Assembly (NCBI RefSeq): GCF_016881005.1
Contig: NZ_JACOPV010000020.1
Coordinates: 54,549-118,548, forward strand
Direction: 5' to 3'
DNA length: 64,000 bases
Origin: Pseudomonas arcuscaelestis
GTDB taxonomy: Bacteria > Pseudomonadota > Gammaproteobacteria > Pseudomonadales > Pseudomonadaceae
Shown here: positions 15,754-24,681 of the stretch, in pieces
Position numbering within the stretch: position 1 is the stretch's first letter
Layout: each line of letters starts with the position of its first letter
Translations under genes and position numbers: made by a program
The notes under the pieces: model-generated
The model's database searches: none
Seen by the model: only the letters and a program-made list of their open reading frames with translations
What the model was told of the DNA's origin: nothing

Positions 15754-17169
15754 TCAGTTCTGCTGGGACTCCAGCTGCTGACGATTACGTCGCACGAACT
15801 GATAGGTCACTGCCAGCACAAGGAACCATAGCGGCGTGACGATCAACGCCTGACGGGTGTCGCTTTCCAGGCTCAACAGCACCAGGATGAACGCGAAGAA
15901 CACCAGGCACACGACCGACATGACACGCCCGCCTGGCATCTTGTACTTCGAGGCCAGGTGCAGCGCCATGCGATTCTTGCGGTAGCTCAGGTACGACAAC
16001 AGGATCAGGGTCCAGACGAACATGAACAGAATCGCCGACACCGTGGTCACCAGGGTGAAGGCTTCGATCAAGTCGGGAATCACGTACATCAGCGCCGCAC
16101 CCAGGAGCAGGCAGGTGCAGGAGAAGTACAGGCCGTTGGCCGGCACCTTGCGGCTGGAGAGGTGTTCGAAGCTACGTGGTGCGTCGCCTTGTTGAGCCAG
16201 GCCAAAGAGCATACGGCTGGTTGAGAACACACCGCTGTTGGCCGATGAAGCCGCTGAGGTCAGAACCACAAAGTTGATGATGCTCGCCGCCGCCGGCAGA
16301 CCCGCGAGGACGAACAACTCTACGAACGGGCTTTTGCCCGGGACCACATCGCGCCACGGGGTAACGACCATGATGGTGATCAGCGCGAGCACGTAGAAAA
16401 TGATGATCCGCACTGGAATCGAGTTGATCGCGCGCGGTAGCGTGCGCTCCGGGTTCTTCGCTTCTGCGGCAGTGGTGCCTACCAGTTCGATACCGACGAA
16501 GGCGAATACGGCAATCTGGAAACCGGCGAAGAAACCCATCAGGCCATGGGGAAACATGCCACCATCGTTCCACAGGTTGGCCAGATCGGCGGTGCGACCG
16601 GCGGGCGACTCGAAGCCTACCAACACCATGTACAGGCCGGTGCCGACCAGGGCCAGGATGGCGACGATCTTGATCATGGCGAACCAGAATTCGATTTCGC
16701 CGAACATCTTCACCGTGATCAGGTTCAGTGACAGCAGCAGACCGACACAGGCCAACGCTGGCGCCCATTGCGCAAGGTCGGGAAACCAGAACTGCGAGTA
16801 GGCGGAGATGGCAATGACGTCGGCAATACCGGTAATGATCCAGCAGAACCAGTAGGTCCAGCCGGTGAAGTAACCCGCCCAGGGACCGAGCAGGTCGGCG
16901 GAGAAGTCGATGAACGACTTGTATTCCAGATTCGACAGCAGCAGTTCGCCCATGGCGCGCATGACGAAGAACAGCATGAAGCCGATGATCATGTACACGA
17001 AGATGATGGACGGGCCAGCCAGACTGATGGTTTTGCCCGAGCCCATGAACAGACCGGTGCCGATAGCGCCACCGATGGCGATTAGCTGGATATGACGATT
17101 GGATAGACTGCGTTCGAGGTGTTCGTGTGCATCAGGCGAGGGGTGTTGCGGGGACAGATTCGCGGTCAT
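15754..17169 (-). CDS. cycA: D-serine/D-alanine/glycine-type amino-acid permease (CycA-like)
   Basis: A 471-residue amino-acid/polyamine-type permease with twelve predicted membrane segments. The start region has the family block R-H-I-Q-L-I-A-I-G-G-A-I-G-T-G-L-F-M-G-S-G, then M-R-A-M-G-E-L-L-L-S-N, and E-L-V-G-T-T-A-A-E-A-K-N-P-E at about residue 230-245, which is diagnostic of the AAT subfamily. Overall it is closest to CycA, which imports D-serine, D-alanine, glycine and D-cycloserine in symport with protons. The exact substrate is inferred. It stands alone on the minus strand between the metal ABC genes and urtA. Confidence 0.85.
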   Translation of the reverse strand: MTANLSPQHPSPDAHEHLERSLSNRHIQLIAIGGAIGTGLFMGSGKTISLAGPSIIFVYMIIGFMLFFVMRAMGELLLSNLEYKSFIDFSADLLGPWAGYFTGWTYWFCWIITGIADVIAISAYSQFWFPDLAQWAPALACVGLLLSLNLITVKMFGEIEFWFAMIKIVAILALVGTGLYMVLVGFESPAGRTADLANLWNDGGMFPHGLMGFFAGFQIAVFAFVGIELVGTTAAEAKNPERTLPRAINSIPVRIIIFYVLALITIMVVTPWRDVVPGKSPFVELFVLAGLPAAASIINFVVLTSAASSANSGVFSTSRMLFGLAQQGDAPRSFEHLSSRKVPANGLYFSCTCLLLGAALMYVIPDLIEAFTLVTTVSAILFMFVWTLILLSYLSYRKNRMALHLASKYKMPGGRVMSVVCLVFFAFILVLLSLESDTRQALIVTPLWFLVLAVTYQFVRRNRQQLESQQN

Positions 17170-17278
17170 AGGCTAGGCATTCCGTTCAGTGCAATTTCTT
17201 GTGCGCGTTAGGCTAACACGCGCCTTCCTGGCGCAACCGCGACAATATGCCTCAAGACCAAAGCGCGGTTGACGCCGA

Positions 17279-18289
17279 TCAACGCTTGCGCATCAGGGCG
17301 ATGAAAAACAGACCGCCGGTAGCTGCAGTGGCGATGCCGATGGGAAGGTCCTCGGGCGAGATCAGCGTGCGCGCGGCAACATCGACCCAGATCAGGAACA
17401 GGCTGCCGAGCAACAGACACACCGGTAGCAGGCGCGTGTGTTCGGCACCGACCAGGCGCCGGGCAATGTGCGGGATCATCAGGCCGACAAAGCCGATGGA
17501 ACCGCTGATCGCCACCAGTACACCGGTCAACAGCGAGCAGATCAGAAATGCTGCCAGGCGGACCGAACGGGCATTCAAACCGAGGGTGACCGCGGTTTGC
17601 TCACCGGCCATCAGCGCATTGAGCGCCCGGGCCATGCCCAGCAATAGGGTGAGGCCGAGCAATACGCTGATCGCCGGTATCGGCAGCAGCTCCCAGCGAG
17701 CCAGGCCCAGGCCGCCGAGCATCCAGAACATGACCGCGGAGCTGGCGCGGTGGTCGCCGAGAAACAGCAGCAGGTTGGCGATAGCCATCATCACGAACGC
17801 GACCGCCACGCCGCACAGCAGCAGGCGGTCGCTGTCGAGCCGGCCGCCGCGGCTGGCTATCGCCAGCACCAGCAGCATGCTGCACAGGGCGCCGATGAAC
17901 GCTGCAAGTGGCAGCGTCAGCATGCCCAGCACTTCACCGATATGCAGTACCACCAATACCGCACCAAGGGTGGCGCCGGAAGTGACGCCGAGCAGATGCG
18001 GGTCGGCCAATGGGTTGCGGGTCACCGCTTGTAATACGGCGCCGATCATGGCCAATCCACCGCCCACCAACGCGGCGAGGAGCATACGTGGTACGCGAAT
18101 GAGCCAGACAATATGCTCCTGACCCGTGCTCCAGGCAGGTACCTGGGGGGCGATACCGAAGACCTTGAACGCCAGCACGCGCCACACGACCTCGACGGGT
18201 ACCGGCGCTGCACCAAAGCCCAGGGATACCACGCAGGACACCAGCAGCAGGCCAACCAGAGCGAGCAACAGCAACCGATAGCGATTCAT
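17279..18289 (-). CDS. FecCD-family ABC transporter permease (metal-chelate or B12 type)
   Basis: A 336-residue permease with about ten membrane segments. Signatures of the BtuC/FecCD family are present: R-V-P-R-M-L-L-A-A-L-V-G-G-G-L-A-M-I-G-A-V-L-Q-A, followed by N-P-L-A-D-P-H-L-L-G-V-T-S-G-A, and near the end G-S-I-G-F-V-G-L-M-I-P-H-I-A-R. It moves the chelate across the inner membrane, driven by the ATPase at 19230-20018. Its start overlaps the binding-protein gene by 4 bases. From memory, PAO1 PA2911-PA2914 near the cob genes is a related set. Substrate (siderophore, B12-type or zinc chelate) unknown. Confidence 0.88.
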   Translation of the reverse strand: MNRYRLLLLALVGLLLVSCVVSLGFGAAPVPVEVVWRVLAFKVFGIAPQVPAWSTGQEHIVWLIRVPRMLLAALVGGGLAMIGAVLQAVTRNPLADPHLLGVTSGATLGAVLVVLHIGEVLGMLTLPLAAFIGALCSMLLVLAIASRGGRLDSDRLLLCGVAVAFVMMAIANLLLFLGDHRASSAVMFWMLGGLGLARWELLPIPAISVLLGLTLLLGMARALNALMAGEQTAVTLGLNARSVRLAAFLICSLLTGVLVAISGSIGFVGLMIPHIARRLVGAEHTRLLPVCLLLGSLFLIWVDVAARTLISPEDLPIGIATAATGGLFFIALMRKR

Positions 18290-19233
18290 GCGCCGTGCAG
18301 GCCTGCGGCAATGGCTTCGATGGCCTCGACGTTTTCCAGGCTGGGCGTGGCTGCCACATAGGGAATAACCACGAAGTGCTTGTCGCGGATCGCCTGCACC
18401 GACTGCAATGCCGGGTGCTGCTCGAGGAAGGCCTGCTTCTGTGCGGCGCTGATTTCGCCGTAGTCGACGATGACGATCACTTCAGGATTGCGCTCGACCA
18501 CGCTTTCCCAGTTGACCCGCGTCCAGCTGGCTTCGATATCGTCGAGCACGTTGTGACCACCGGCAGCCTCAATCAGTGCCTGGGGCATCCCCAGGCGCCC
18601 GGAGGTCATGGCCCGGTCTTCGCCACTGTCATATAGAAACACGCGCGGGCGCTGTGCAGGCAAGCGCTGTTGCACCACAGCGATGCGTTGTTGCATCTGC
18701 TCGATCAACTGCTCGGCTCGCGCTTGCACATCGAAGATTCTGCCCAAGTTGCGCAAGTCGGTATAGGTGTCGTCGAGGCTGGCCGGCGGGCGCTTCATGA
18801 CAAAGGCACAGGACTCCGTCAGTTCGTACACCGCAATGTCCAGGGGCGCCAGGGTCTGTGGGGTCAGGTCGCCACCGACACGCATACCATAGTCCCAGCC
18901 GGCGAAAAGAAAATCGACATTGGCGTTGAGCAGGGTTTCCACCGACGGATACTTGCTGGCCAGCTCCGGCAAGCCATCGAGCTCTTTGCGCAGTTCAGGC
19001 GTGACGGCTTTCCAGCCACTGACACCGCTGTAACCGACCATGCGCTGGCGCAGGCCGAGGGCGAGCATCATCTGCGTCATGTTGATGTCATGGCTCAAGG
19101 CGTGCTCAGGGGCCTTGTTGAAGGTGACCTGGCGGTTGCAGCTTTGCACGGTCAACGGGTACTGGGTGGCCTGGGCGAAAACGCTGGTGCTGGTCAGCAG
19201 GCCCAGCAGCAGGAGCAGGGTGGTTCGAATCAT
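18286..19233 (-). CDS. Periplasmic substrate-binding protein of a metal-chelate ABC importer
   Basis: A 315-residue BtuF/FhuD-type class III binding protein. The signal peptide is M-I-R-T-T-L-L-L-L-L-G-L-L ending near S-V-F-A-Q. The mature domain begins with Y-P-L-T-V-Q-S-C and K-A-P-E-H-A-L-S-H-D-I-N-M-T-Q-M-M-L-A-L-G, and has the family's long connecting helix around residues 170-200, then a P-R-V-F-L-Y-D-S-G segment. It overlaps the ATPase gene by 4 bases, consistent with one operon (ATPase, binding protein, permease). No ligand-specific residues could be recognised. Confidence 0.87.
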   Translation of the reverse strand: MIRTTLLLLLGLLTSTSVFAQATQYPLTVQSCNRQVTFNKAPEHALSHDINMTQMMLALGLRQRMVGYSGVSGWKAVTPELRKELDGLPELASKYPSVETLLNANVDFLFAGWDYGMRVGGDLTPQTLAPLDIAVYELTESCAFVMKRPPASLDDTYTDLRNLGRIFDVQARAEQLIEQMQQRIAVVQQRLPAQRPRVFLYDSGEDRAMTSGRLGMPQALIEAAGGHNVLDDIEASWTRVNWESVVERNPEVIVIVDYGEISAAQKQAFLEQHPALQSVQAIRDKHFVVIPYVAATPSLENVEAIEAIAAGLHGA

Positions 19234-20018
19234 CGCTGGGTTATCCAGGTAAGGCGTGGGTGGTCGGCGAGAGGGTGGCGGTCAATCAAGGCCTGTACAC
19301 CAAAGACCTTATGCAGTAGTTCGGTTGTGAGGACTTCGCTTGGCGTACCGCTGGCAACGATACGGCCGTGGTCGAGCACATACAGGCGGTCACAGAACGC
19401 CGCGGCCAGGTTCAGATCGTGAATACTCGCCAGGGTGCCAATACGCAGGCGGCGCACTTGCTGCAAAAGCTCCAGTTGATAACGAGGGTCCAGATGGTTG
19501 GTCGGCTCATCGAGGATCAGCAGCTGTGGCTGCTGAACCAACGCCCGGGCCAGAATCACGCGCTGCTTTTCGCCGCCCGACAGGCTGGCAAAACTGTGCT
19601 CGTCAAAACCTCCCAGGCCGACGGCGTGCAGCGCCGCTTTCACCCGTTGGCGATCTTCGTCGTTGTCGCCATCGAACAGGCCTTTGTGCGGCGTACGTCC
19701 CATGGCAACCACTTCTTCGACGTTCAGGCCGAAGGCATCGGGAAACTCCTGCAGTACCACAGCGATGCGCTGGGCACACCATCGCGGCGACTGTCGCCAT
19801 AGATCGTGCTCATCGAGCCTAATCTGGCCGCGCTCGGGTTTGTTGAAGCGGTAGGCACAGCGCAACAGGCTGGTCTTGCCACTGCCGTTGGGGCCGATCA
19901 GACCGACGAACTCACCGGCGTTGACCCGCAGGTTGACCTCGCGAAGCTGGAACTGATGATGACAATGGCCGTGGCCCAACGGCGACCAGTGCAGGTCGCT
20001 GATGCTCAGGGTACTCAT
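19230..20018 (-). CDS. ABC transporter ATP-binding protein for the metal-chelate importer
   Basis: A 262-residue FepC/BtuD-type ATPase. Walker A is I-G-P-N-G-S-G-K-T-S-L-L-R near residue 37, the signature is L-S-G-G-E-K-Q-R-V-I-L-A-R, and Walker B is L-L-I-L-D-E-P-T-N-H-L-D-P, with the switch His in S-I-H-D-L-N-L-A. The D-E-P-T-N-H-L-D form is typical of siderophore/B12 importers. It is the first gene of a three-gene operon; a Zur-like inverted repeat lies 28 bases upstream of its start. Confidence 0.9.
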   Translation of the reverse strand: MSTLSISDLHWSPLGHGHCHHQFQLREVNLRVNAGEFVGLIGPNGSGKTSLLRCAYRFNKPERGQIRLDEHDLWRQSPRWCAQRIAVVLQEFPDAFGLNVEEVVAMGRTPHKGLFDGDNDEDRQRVKAALHAVGLGGFDEHSFASLSGGEKQRVILARALVQQPQLLILDEPTNHLDPRYQLELLQQVRRLRIGTLASIHDLNLAAAFCDRLYVLDHGRIVASGTPSEVLTTELLHKVFGVQALIDRHPLADHPRLTWITQR

Positions 20019-20045
20019 GACAATCCTGTCGTAAACGGGCGGACA

Positions 20046-20060
20046 TGTTAGCAGTTAACA
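20046..20060 (-). promoter_or_regulatory. Zur-like inverted repeat before the metal ABC operon
   Basis: TGTTA (20046-20050), five bases, TAACA (20056-20060) form a perfect 15-bp dyad. The outer ten positions match the Zur-box consensus TGTTATA-N-TATAACA; the central five differ. It ends 28 bases upstream of the ATPase start at 20018. From memory, a related P. aeruginosa ABC set (PA2911-PA2914) is zinc-responsive. Could also be another Fur-family or unrelated site. Confidence 0.4.
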
Positions 20061-20065
20061 GCTCG

Positions 20066-20090
20066 GGTCCGGTGTTATGCCATCCGGACC
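20066..20090. other. Hairpin after the PepSY gene
   Basis: GGTCCGG (20066-20072) pairs with CCGGACC (20084-20090) over an 11-base loop. It lies 55 bases after the PepSY gene and 6 bases from the Zur-like dyad. It lacks a T-run, so it may insulate the two operons but is not a classical terminator. Confidence 0.4.
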
Positions 20091-20144
20091 ACAGGCTGGC
20101 GCCCACTCAAGACACTTCCCCACAGACGCTGCGCATTAACGGTT

Positions 20145-21512
20145 TCAGTGGGCAGTTGCTTGCACGCTTCGCACCCGCCACATCCGATCGAGCAACCACA
20201 CCAGCAGCATCGATCCTCCAACCAATGGGAACACCGCACCCAGTATCAGCATGATCACTGTAGCGGTCTTCCAGCGTGGCAGGTCATGACGCAAGGGTGG
20301 CACCCCAAGGCCACCCTCGGGACGCCGTTTCCACCACATCACCAGGCCGCTGACGGAGCCGAGCAGGATCATCAGGCACACCAGCAGTATGATGATCTGA
20401 TTAAGCGGGCCGAACATTTTCCCCTCATGCAACATCACACCGAGTTCCGTGGCGCGGGCAACATTGTTGTAGTCCTGCCAGCGCACATCCACCAACACCT
20501 TGCCGGTGTACTGGTCGACATGCAGGGTGGCGTCGTTGCGTGGATCGTCGGCAAATACGGCAATGGTGTACACGCCATCGGCGCTGGTGGGCAGGGTGAT
20601 GCTGTAGCCCGGTTCGACAGAGCGTGTGCTGGCCAGGTTCTGGATTTGCTCCAGGCTGACCTGCGGGGCAGCAGGCGCACTCATCGCCATGGCGTGACCG
20701 GCATGCTCGGCATGAGCGCCGGACTGCGGCATGGGCGTGTTTTCAACAGCCCACGGCACTGTCTGGCGCGTGGCGCTGTTGAGCTCACGGGCCTGCTGGT
20801 CGGATTTCGGTACATCGTTCCACATTGCCGCGGGGAAGGTGTTCCACACATCGGCATACTTGGCGCCCCAAAAGCCGGTCCAGGTCATGCCGCTGAGCAG
20901 CATCAACAGCAACAGGGCCGAGCCCCAGAAACCGGTGACGGCATGCAGGTCGCGCCATAGCAGGCGCCCGCGGGCATTCAGGCGTGGCCAAAGCACGCCG
21001 CCGGTGCGCTTGCCGCGCGGCCACCAGAGGTACAAGCCGGAGACCACCAGCACGATGCCCCAGCCTGCGGCCAGCTCCACCACGCGATCGCCGATGGTGC
21101 CGACCATCAGCTCGCCATGCAGGGCCCGCGCAACTGCCTGCAGGTTGTTCTTGGCATCCTGCTCGCCCAGCAACTGGCCGTCGTAGGGGTTGATGAAGAC
21201 ATTCAGTTCGCGACCGCCGTCCTTGACCACGAACTGCGCGCTACGGTCGGTAGCAATGGCCGGCAGATACTGGCTCACCTGACCTTTGGGGTAAGCCTGT
21301 TGTACTTGCTGCAGCAAGCTGTCGGCGCTTTGTCTGTGGTGCCCGGTTTCTACCACCATCAGGTTGCGATAGAGCAGCGGGTCAAGCTGTGGCTTGAACA
21401 GGTAGATGATTCCGGTGATCGCCAGCAGGATCATGATCGGGGCGACGAAAAGTCCTGCATAAAAGTGCCAACGCCAGGCCAGGTTGTAAAAGCTTATCGG
21501 GGGTTTGCTCAT
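20145..21512 (-). CDS. PepSY-associated membrane protein (PiuB-like)
   Basis: A 455-residue protein of the PepSY-associated TM family. It starts with a helix in F-Y-N-L-A-W-R-W-H-F-Y-A-G-L-F-V-A-P (about 10-40), which has the H-x-x-x-G motif, followed by a PepSY domain. Later there are helices near 135-160, 190-215, 370-395 and 425-445. A His/Met-containing periplasmic stretch (H-A-E-H-A-G-H-A-M-A-M) is seen around residue 270. Relatives are linked to iron or copper uptake (PiuB, FoxB-like) as ferric-chelate or flavin/haem reductases. Placed between oprC and the metal ABC operon, it may reduce an imported metal; that is inference. Confidence 0.8.
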   Translation of the reverse strand: MSKPPISFYNLAWRWHFYAGLFVAPIMILLAITGIIYLFKPQLDPLLYRNLMVVETGHHRQSADSLLQQVQQAYPKGQVSQYLPAIATDRSAQFVVKDGGRELNVFINPYDGQLLGEQDAKNNLQAVARALHGELMVGTIGDRVVELAAGWGIVLVVSGLYLWWPRGKRTGGVLWPRLNARGRLLWRDLHAVTGFWGSALLLLMLLSGMTWTGFWGAKYADVWNTFPAAMWNDVPKSDQQARELNSATRQTVPWAVENTPMPQSGAHAEHAGHAMAMSAPAAPQVSLEQIQNLASTRSVEPGYSITLPTSADGVYTIAVFADDPRNDATLHVDQYTGKVLVDVRWQDYNNVARATELGVMLHEGKMFGPLNQIIILLVCLMILLGSVSGLVMWWKRRPEGGLGVPPLRHDLPRWKTATVIMLILGAVFPLVGGSMLLVWLLDRMWRVRSVQATAH

Positions 21513-21538
21513 GGTGTGCTCCCATGTTGGCAGGGTAT

Positions 21539-21559
21539 GGCGCGATCGACGATCGCGCC
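21539..21559. other. Palindrome between oprC and the PepSY gene
   Basis: GGCGCGATCG (21539-21548) and CGATCGCGCC (21550-21559) form a perfect inverted repeat around a single base. No T-run follows, so a terminator role is uncertain. It could be a protein-binding palindrome or an mRNA stem in the 57-bp gap. Confidence 0.35.
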
Positions 21560-21569
21560 TAGAACAGGT

Positions 21570-23636
21570 TCAGAAACTCAGGTCGACCTTGGTCCAGAGC
21601 GTGCGCCCCGGCTCATTGATTGCCTGTGGATCACTTGCGGGATAGCCAAAGCCGGCATTGCCCGCCAGGTTCAGGTGTTCTGCGTAAGCCTTGTCGAACA
21701 GGTTGTCGACCCCGGCGCTGAGCTTGAGGTTCTTGCTGACCTTGTAGCTGCCATTGAGCGAAAACACGCCGAAACCCGCACTTTTTTCGTAGTCCTTGCC
21801 GACCACATTGCCGTAATTCTCTTCGATACGGTTTTGCGCGGCCACCACGCGCCAGAGTGCGCCAGCGCTCCAGTCGTCACGGGTATAAGTCAGGCCCAGG
21901 CGGCTCTCCAATGGCGGCATTTGTGGGAGCGCCGTGCCATCACTGCTGTTCTTGCCCCAAGCGTAGGCCAGGGTTGCGTCAGCTTTCCAGTTGGAGGTCA
22001 ACCTATACGCTGCACCGAGTTCGCCACCCATGATCCGGGCATCTATGTTCTGCGCACGCGAGCTGCTCATGCCCATCATGTTGGTACGGTAGTCGAACAG
22101 AATATAGTCGCGGATCTGCCCGACGTAGCCCGATGCCCAAGCCTGCAGGTCGTCAGTTTGATACTGGATACCGAAGTCCAGCTGGGTGGTCTTCTCCGGC
22201 TTTATGCTGTCAAAGGCATTGACCGAGCCTGCGGGGCCCGACTTGGGTGAAAACAGCTCCCAGTAGTCCGGGAAGCGTTGGGCGTGCCCGAGGCCAACGT
22301 AGGTGGTGGCCGCGATATCTGTAAGGTCATGCTCGTAGCGAACAAAACCGCTGGGCAGGGTATCTGCTCGGGTATCGCCGTTGGTGGCGCTGGTTGCCCG
22401 ATAGTCCTTGGCCGACGCGCGGTCCAGACGAGCACCGCTAATAACCCGGTCCTGATCGGCGGCGTACCAGGTCAGTTCGCCGAAGGCACCGTAGTTGTGG
22501 AAATCGGCATCTTTGGTCCAGGCCATGTCCTTGTGTACATCGATGCCCATACCGCCGCGCTGGCGATGCTCGTTGGTCTGAGCATCGACGCCTGCGATCA
22601 GTTGTAGTTCGCTCCAGCGCCAGGTGCCCTTGATGCGCCCGCCCAGGGTGCGGCGGTCGACGTTGCTGACCATCGGGCTGCCCATCATGCCCATGCCCGA
22701 GGGGGTGCGCAGGCTGTAGTTGTCCATCACGTGGTCGGCATAGTTGTAGTAGACCTGGGCTTCGAGCTTGTCCCAGACCTCGCCAATGTTGGACTTTTCA
22801 ACGCGCAGGCCGAGGCTTTCGCGTTTGAATTGGGAACCGTCCATGCCGCGCCCGGCATAACGCGCCTCGCCGTCGCCCTTGCCGGCGGTAAGCTCGACCA
22901 GGGTGTCGGCATCGGGCGTCCAGCCCAACGCCACATCACCGTTCCATTTGTCCCACCGAGACGGCACGGTATCGCCATTACCATCCTCGTAGTCGTCGGA
23001 CTGCGATTGGTTGCCGACAAAGCGTACGTAGCCAAGCTGGTTACCCGCAGCGGTGTCGAGGACCTTGTCGAAACGGCCGTTGGAGCCGGCCAGCAGGCTT
23101 GCGTTGACGCGACTGCCAAGCTCGCCGAATTTTTCCGGATCTCGGTCAAAGAGAATGGTCCCCGCCGATGCGCCGGGGCCCCAGATCACGCTTTGTGGAC
23201 CTTTGATCACGGTCAGGCGGTCATAGGTTTCCGGCGAGATGTATGAGGTGGGGGCATCCATTCGATTCGGGCAGGCGCCGAGCATCACCCCGCCATTGGT
23301 GAGGATATTCAAGCGCGAGCCAAACATGCCACGCAGTACCGGGTCGCCATTGGTGCCGCCAGCGCGGATCGCGGAAAAACCTGGGATGGTTTTCAGGTAG
23401 TCCGCACCATCACTTGCCGGTACCGGTTGGCGTGGGTCTTTGGGGTTGGTGACGATGGTCAGCGGCGAGCTTGGAGCAACAGCGGTGATTACTGTCGGGC
23501 TCAGTTCGGCATTTTCGTGATTGTGTGCCTCGCCTGGCGGGTTGGCAGCCAGGGCGAGGGGGCTGAGCAGGGTGCCGCAAATCACGGCGAGGGTCCCGCG
23601 CAGGGACAGATGAAAGACAGCAGTGCAGCTGGACAT
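21570..23636 (-). CDS. oprC: TonB-dependent copper receptor OprC
   Basis: A 688-residue TonB-dependent outer-membrane receptor. A signal peptide (cut near L-A-L-A-A) precedes a plug with the typical V-L-R-G-M-F-G-S-R-L-N-I-L and K-G-P-Q-S-V-I-W-G-P-G-A-S-A-G motifs, then a 22-strand barrel ending in F. The OprC copper site CxxxM-HxM is visible: C122-P-N-R-M126 and H302-V-M304. The distance from Cys to His (180 residues) equals that between C143 and H323 of P. aeruginosa OprC as I recall it. Met-rich segments (G-M-G-M-M-G; M-M-G-M-S-S) add support. It imports copper and is part of the copper cluster that continues upstream. Confidence 0.93.
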   Translation of the reverse strand: MSSCTAVFHLSLRGTLAVICGTLLSPLALAANPPGEAHNHENAELSPTVITAVAPSSPLTIVTNPKDPRQPVPASDGADYLKTIPGFSAIRAGGTNGDPVLRGMFGSRLNILTNGGVMLGACPNRMDAPTSYISPETYDRLTVIKGPQSVIWGPGASAGTILFDRDPEKFGELGSRVNASLLAGSNGRFDKVLDTAAGNQLGYVRFVGNQSQSDDYEDGNGDTVPSRWDKWNGDVALGWTPDADTLVELTAGKGDGEARYAGRGMDGSQFKRESLGLRVEKSNIGEVWDKLEAQVYYNYADHVMDNYSLRTPSGMGMMGSPMVSNVDRRTLGGRIKGTWRWSELQLIAGVDAQTNEHRQRGGMGIDVHKDMAWTKDADFHNYGAFGELTWYAADQDRVISGARLDRASAKDYRATSATNGDTRADTLPSGFVRYEHDLTDIAATTYVGLGHAQRFPDYWELFSPKSGPAGSVNAFDSIKPEKTTQLDFGIQYQTDDLQAWASGYVGQIRDYILFDYRTNMMGMSSSRAQNIDARIMGGELGAAYRLTSNWKADATLAYAWGKNSSDGTALPQMPPLESRLGLTYTRDDWSAGALWRVVAAQNRIEENYGNVVGKDYEKSAGFGVFSLNGSYKVSKNLKLSAGVDNLFDKAYAEHLNLAGNAGFGYPASDPQAINEPGRTLWTKVDLSF

Positions 23637-23716
23637 AATGATTCCAACATCGATCGGAAATAAGGGCGCGACGGGTCAGCGGCAATACGCCGGACCAGCA
23701 AACGCGACAGGGGTGT

Positions 23717-24145
23717 TCAGACGATGAGGAAGGAGGGTGGCGCGCGGGTCCGGGCTCCCGGAAATACGCTTTGCCGGGCATGGCCTTGGCGGGGTTGAAC
23801 GATGAGGGTACTGCTGGCAGGCGCTGCCTCGGTATTGAGCAGGCTCAGCGCTTGCGGCAAGGCAGGGCAGTGGAAGAACAGGCTGCAGTAGCCGCACTTC
23901 TCCCAAATCACATGCAGGGACTGGTTGCTGTCGTGATGACTGTCGCCGTGGCAGGCAGCGCTGCTGTCCATGGACATCGACATGCCCATGTCATTGGGCA
24001 TGCCACGGTGATCCATCGGCATCGACTGGGAAACCAGTGGACCGATAAAGATCATCAACATGGCAAACAGGCTCAGCCAGCTGCCGCGTGCCCTTTTTGT
24101 GTCAGGGCGCGTGGTGCGGGATAGGCTGTTGCGGACGATGCTCAT
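23717..24145 (-). CDS. DUF2946 family protein, Met/His-rich
   Basis: A 142-residue protein with one N-terminal membrane segment (W-L-S-L-F-A-M-L-M-I-F-I-G-P-L) and a Met/His-rich stretch (M-P-M-D-H-R-G-M-P-N-D-M-G-M-S-M-S-M-D), C-H-G-D-S-H-H, then a C-G-Y-C-S-L-F-F-H-C-P motif typical of DUF2946. Met- and His-rich sequences bind Cu(I)/Cu(II). It lies between oprC and the PCu(A)C chaperone, so a role in periplasmic copper handling is likely but unproven. Confidence 0.75.
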   Translation of the reverse strand: MSIVRNSLSRTTRPDTKRARGSWLSLFAMLMIFIGPLVSQSMPMDHRGMPNDMGMSMSMDSSAACHGDSHHDSNQSLHVIWEKCGYCSLFFHCPALPQALSLLNTEAAPASSTLIVQPRQGHARQSVFPGARTRAPPSFLIV

Positions 24146-24164
24146 GGCGAGCTGCAGTCAGCGA

Positions 24165-24635
24165 TCAGTGACTGTGTACTTCACCCTCGGGGGCCTGCTT
24201 CTGAACCACGACTTCCACGGTTACATCGCCGGCCTTTTCGAAGTGCATGGTCAAAGGAAAGCGCTTGCCGTCGGTAAGCAGGCTGCGATCCTTGGGCTGC
24301 ATCAACATCACATGGTAGGCGCCAGGGGCGAACACCAAGTCCTTGCCTGCAGGGACCTCGACGCGTTGCACCTGCTGCATTTTCATCAGACCGTCCTTGT
24401 GCACATGTTCGTGCAACTGGGCGTCGTCGCTGATCGGGCTATCCACGCTCAACAAGGTATCGGCCGTCGTGCCGTTGTTATGGACGACAAAGTAGGCGGC
24501 AACGTTCGGCGCGTTGGGTGGCAGTTCCTGTGACCACGGATGGGTGATGTGCAGATCGCCCTTGGTGTATTCGTGGGCGTTGGCAAAGGTTGCCGGCAGC
24601 ATCAGAGCAGCCAGCAGCAGGGCATTCTTGAACAT
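24165..24635 (-). CDS. PCu(A)C-type periplasmic copper chaperone
   Basis: A 156-residue protein with a signal peptide (M-F-K-N-A-L-L-L-A-A, cut near F-A-N-A-H). It has the copper-binding landmarks of the PCu(A)C family: L-H-E-H-V-H, M-K-M and, after about 20 residues, H-V-M-L-M. These correspond to the H/M-x10-M-x21-H-x-M pattern. It delivers Cu(I) in the periplasm, in other organisms to cytochrome oxidase. GGAG precedes the ATG at 24635. It sits between two DUF2946 genes. Confidence 0.88.
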   Translation of the reverse strand: MFKNALLLAALMLPATFANAHEYTKGDLHITHPWSQELPPNAPNVAAYFVVHNNGTTADTLLSVDSPISDDAQLHEHVHKDGLMKMQQVQRVEVPAGKDLVFAPGAYHVMLMQPKDRSLLTDGKRFPLTMHFEKAGDVTVEVVVQKQAPEGEVHSH

Positions 24636-24681
24636 GGTGATTCTCCAGTCAATTCAGGTTCGCAACAGATAGCGTAGTGAA

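Noticed and set aside
20019..20144. Cobalamin riboswitch before the BtuF-type ABC operon
   Set aside because: A hairpin is present, but the conserved riboswitch core elements are not.
21539..21559. Palindrome taken as a terminator of oprC
   Set aside because: No T-run on either strand; kept only as a palindrome.
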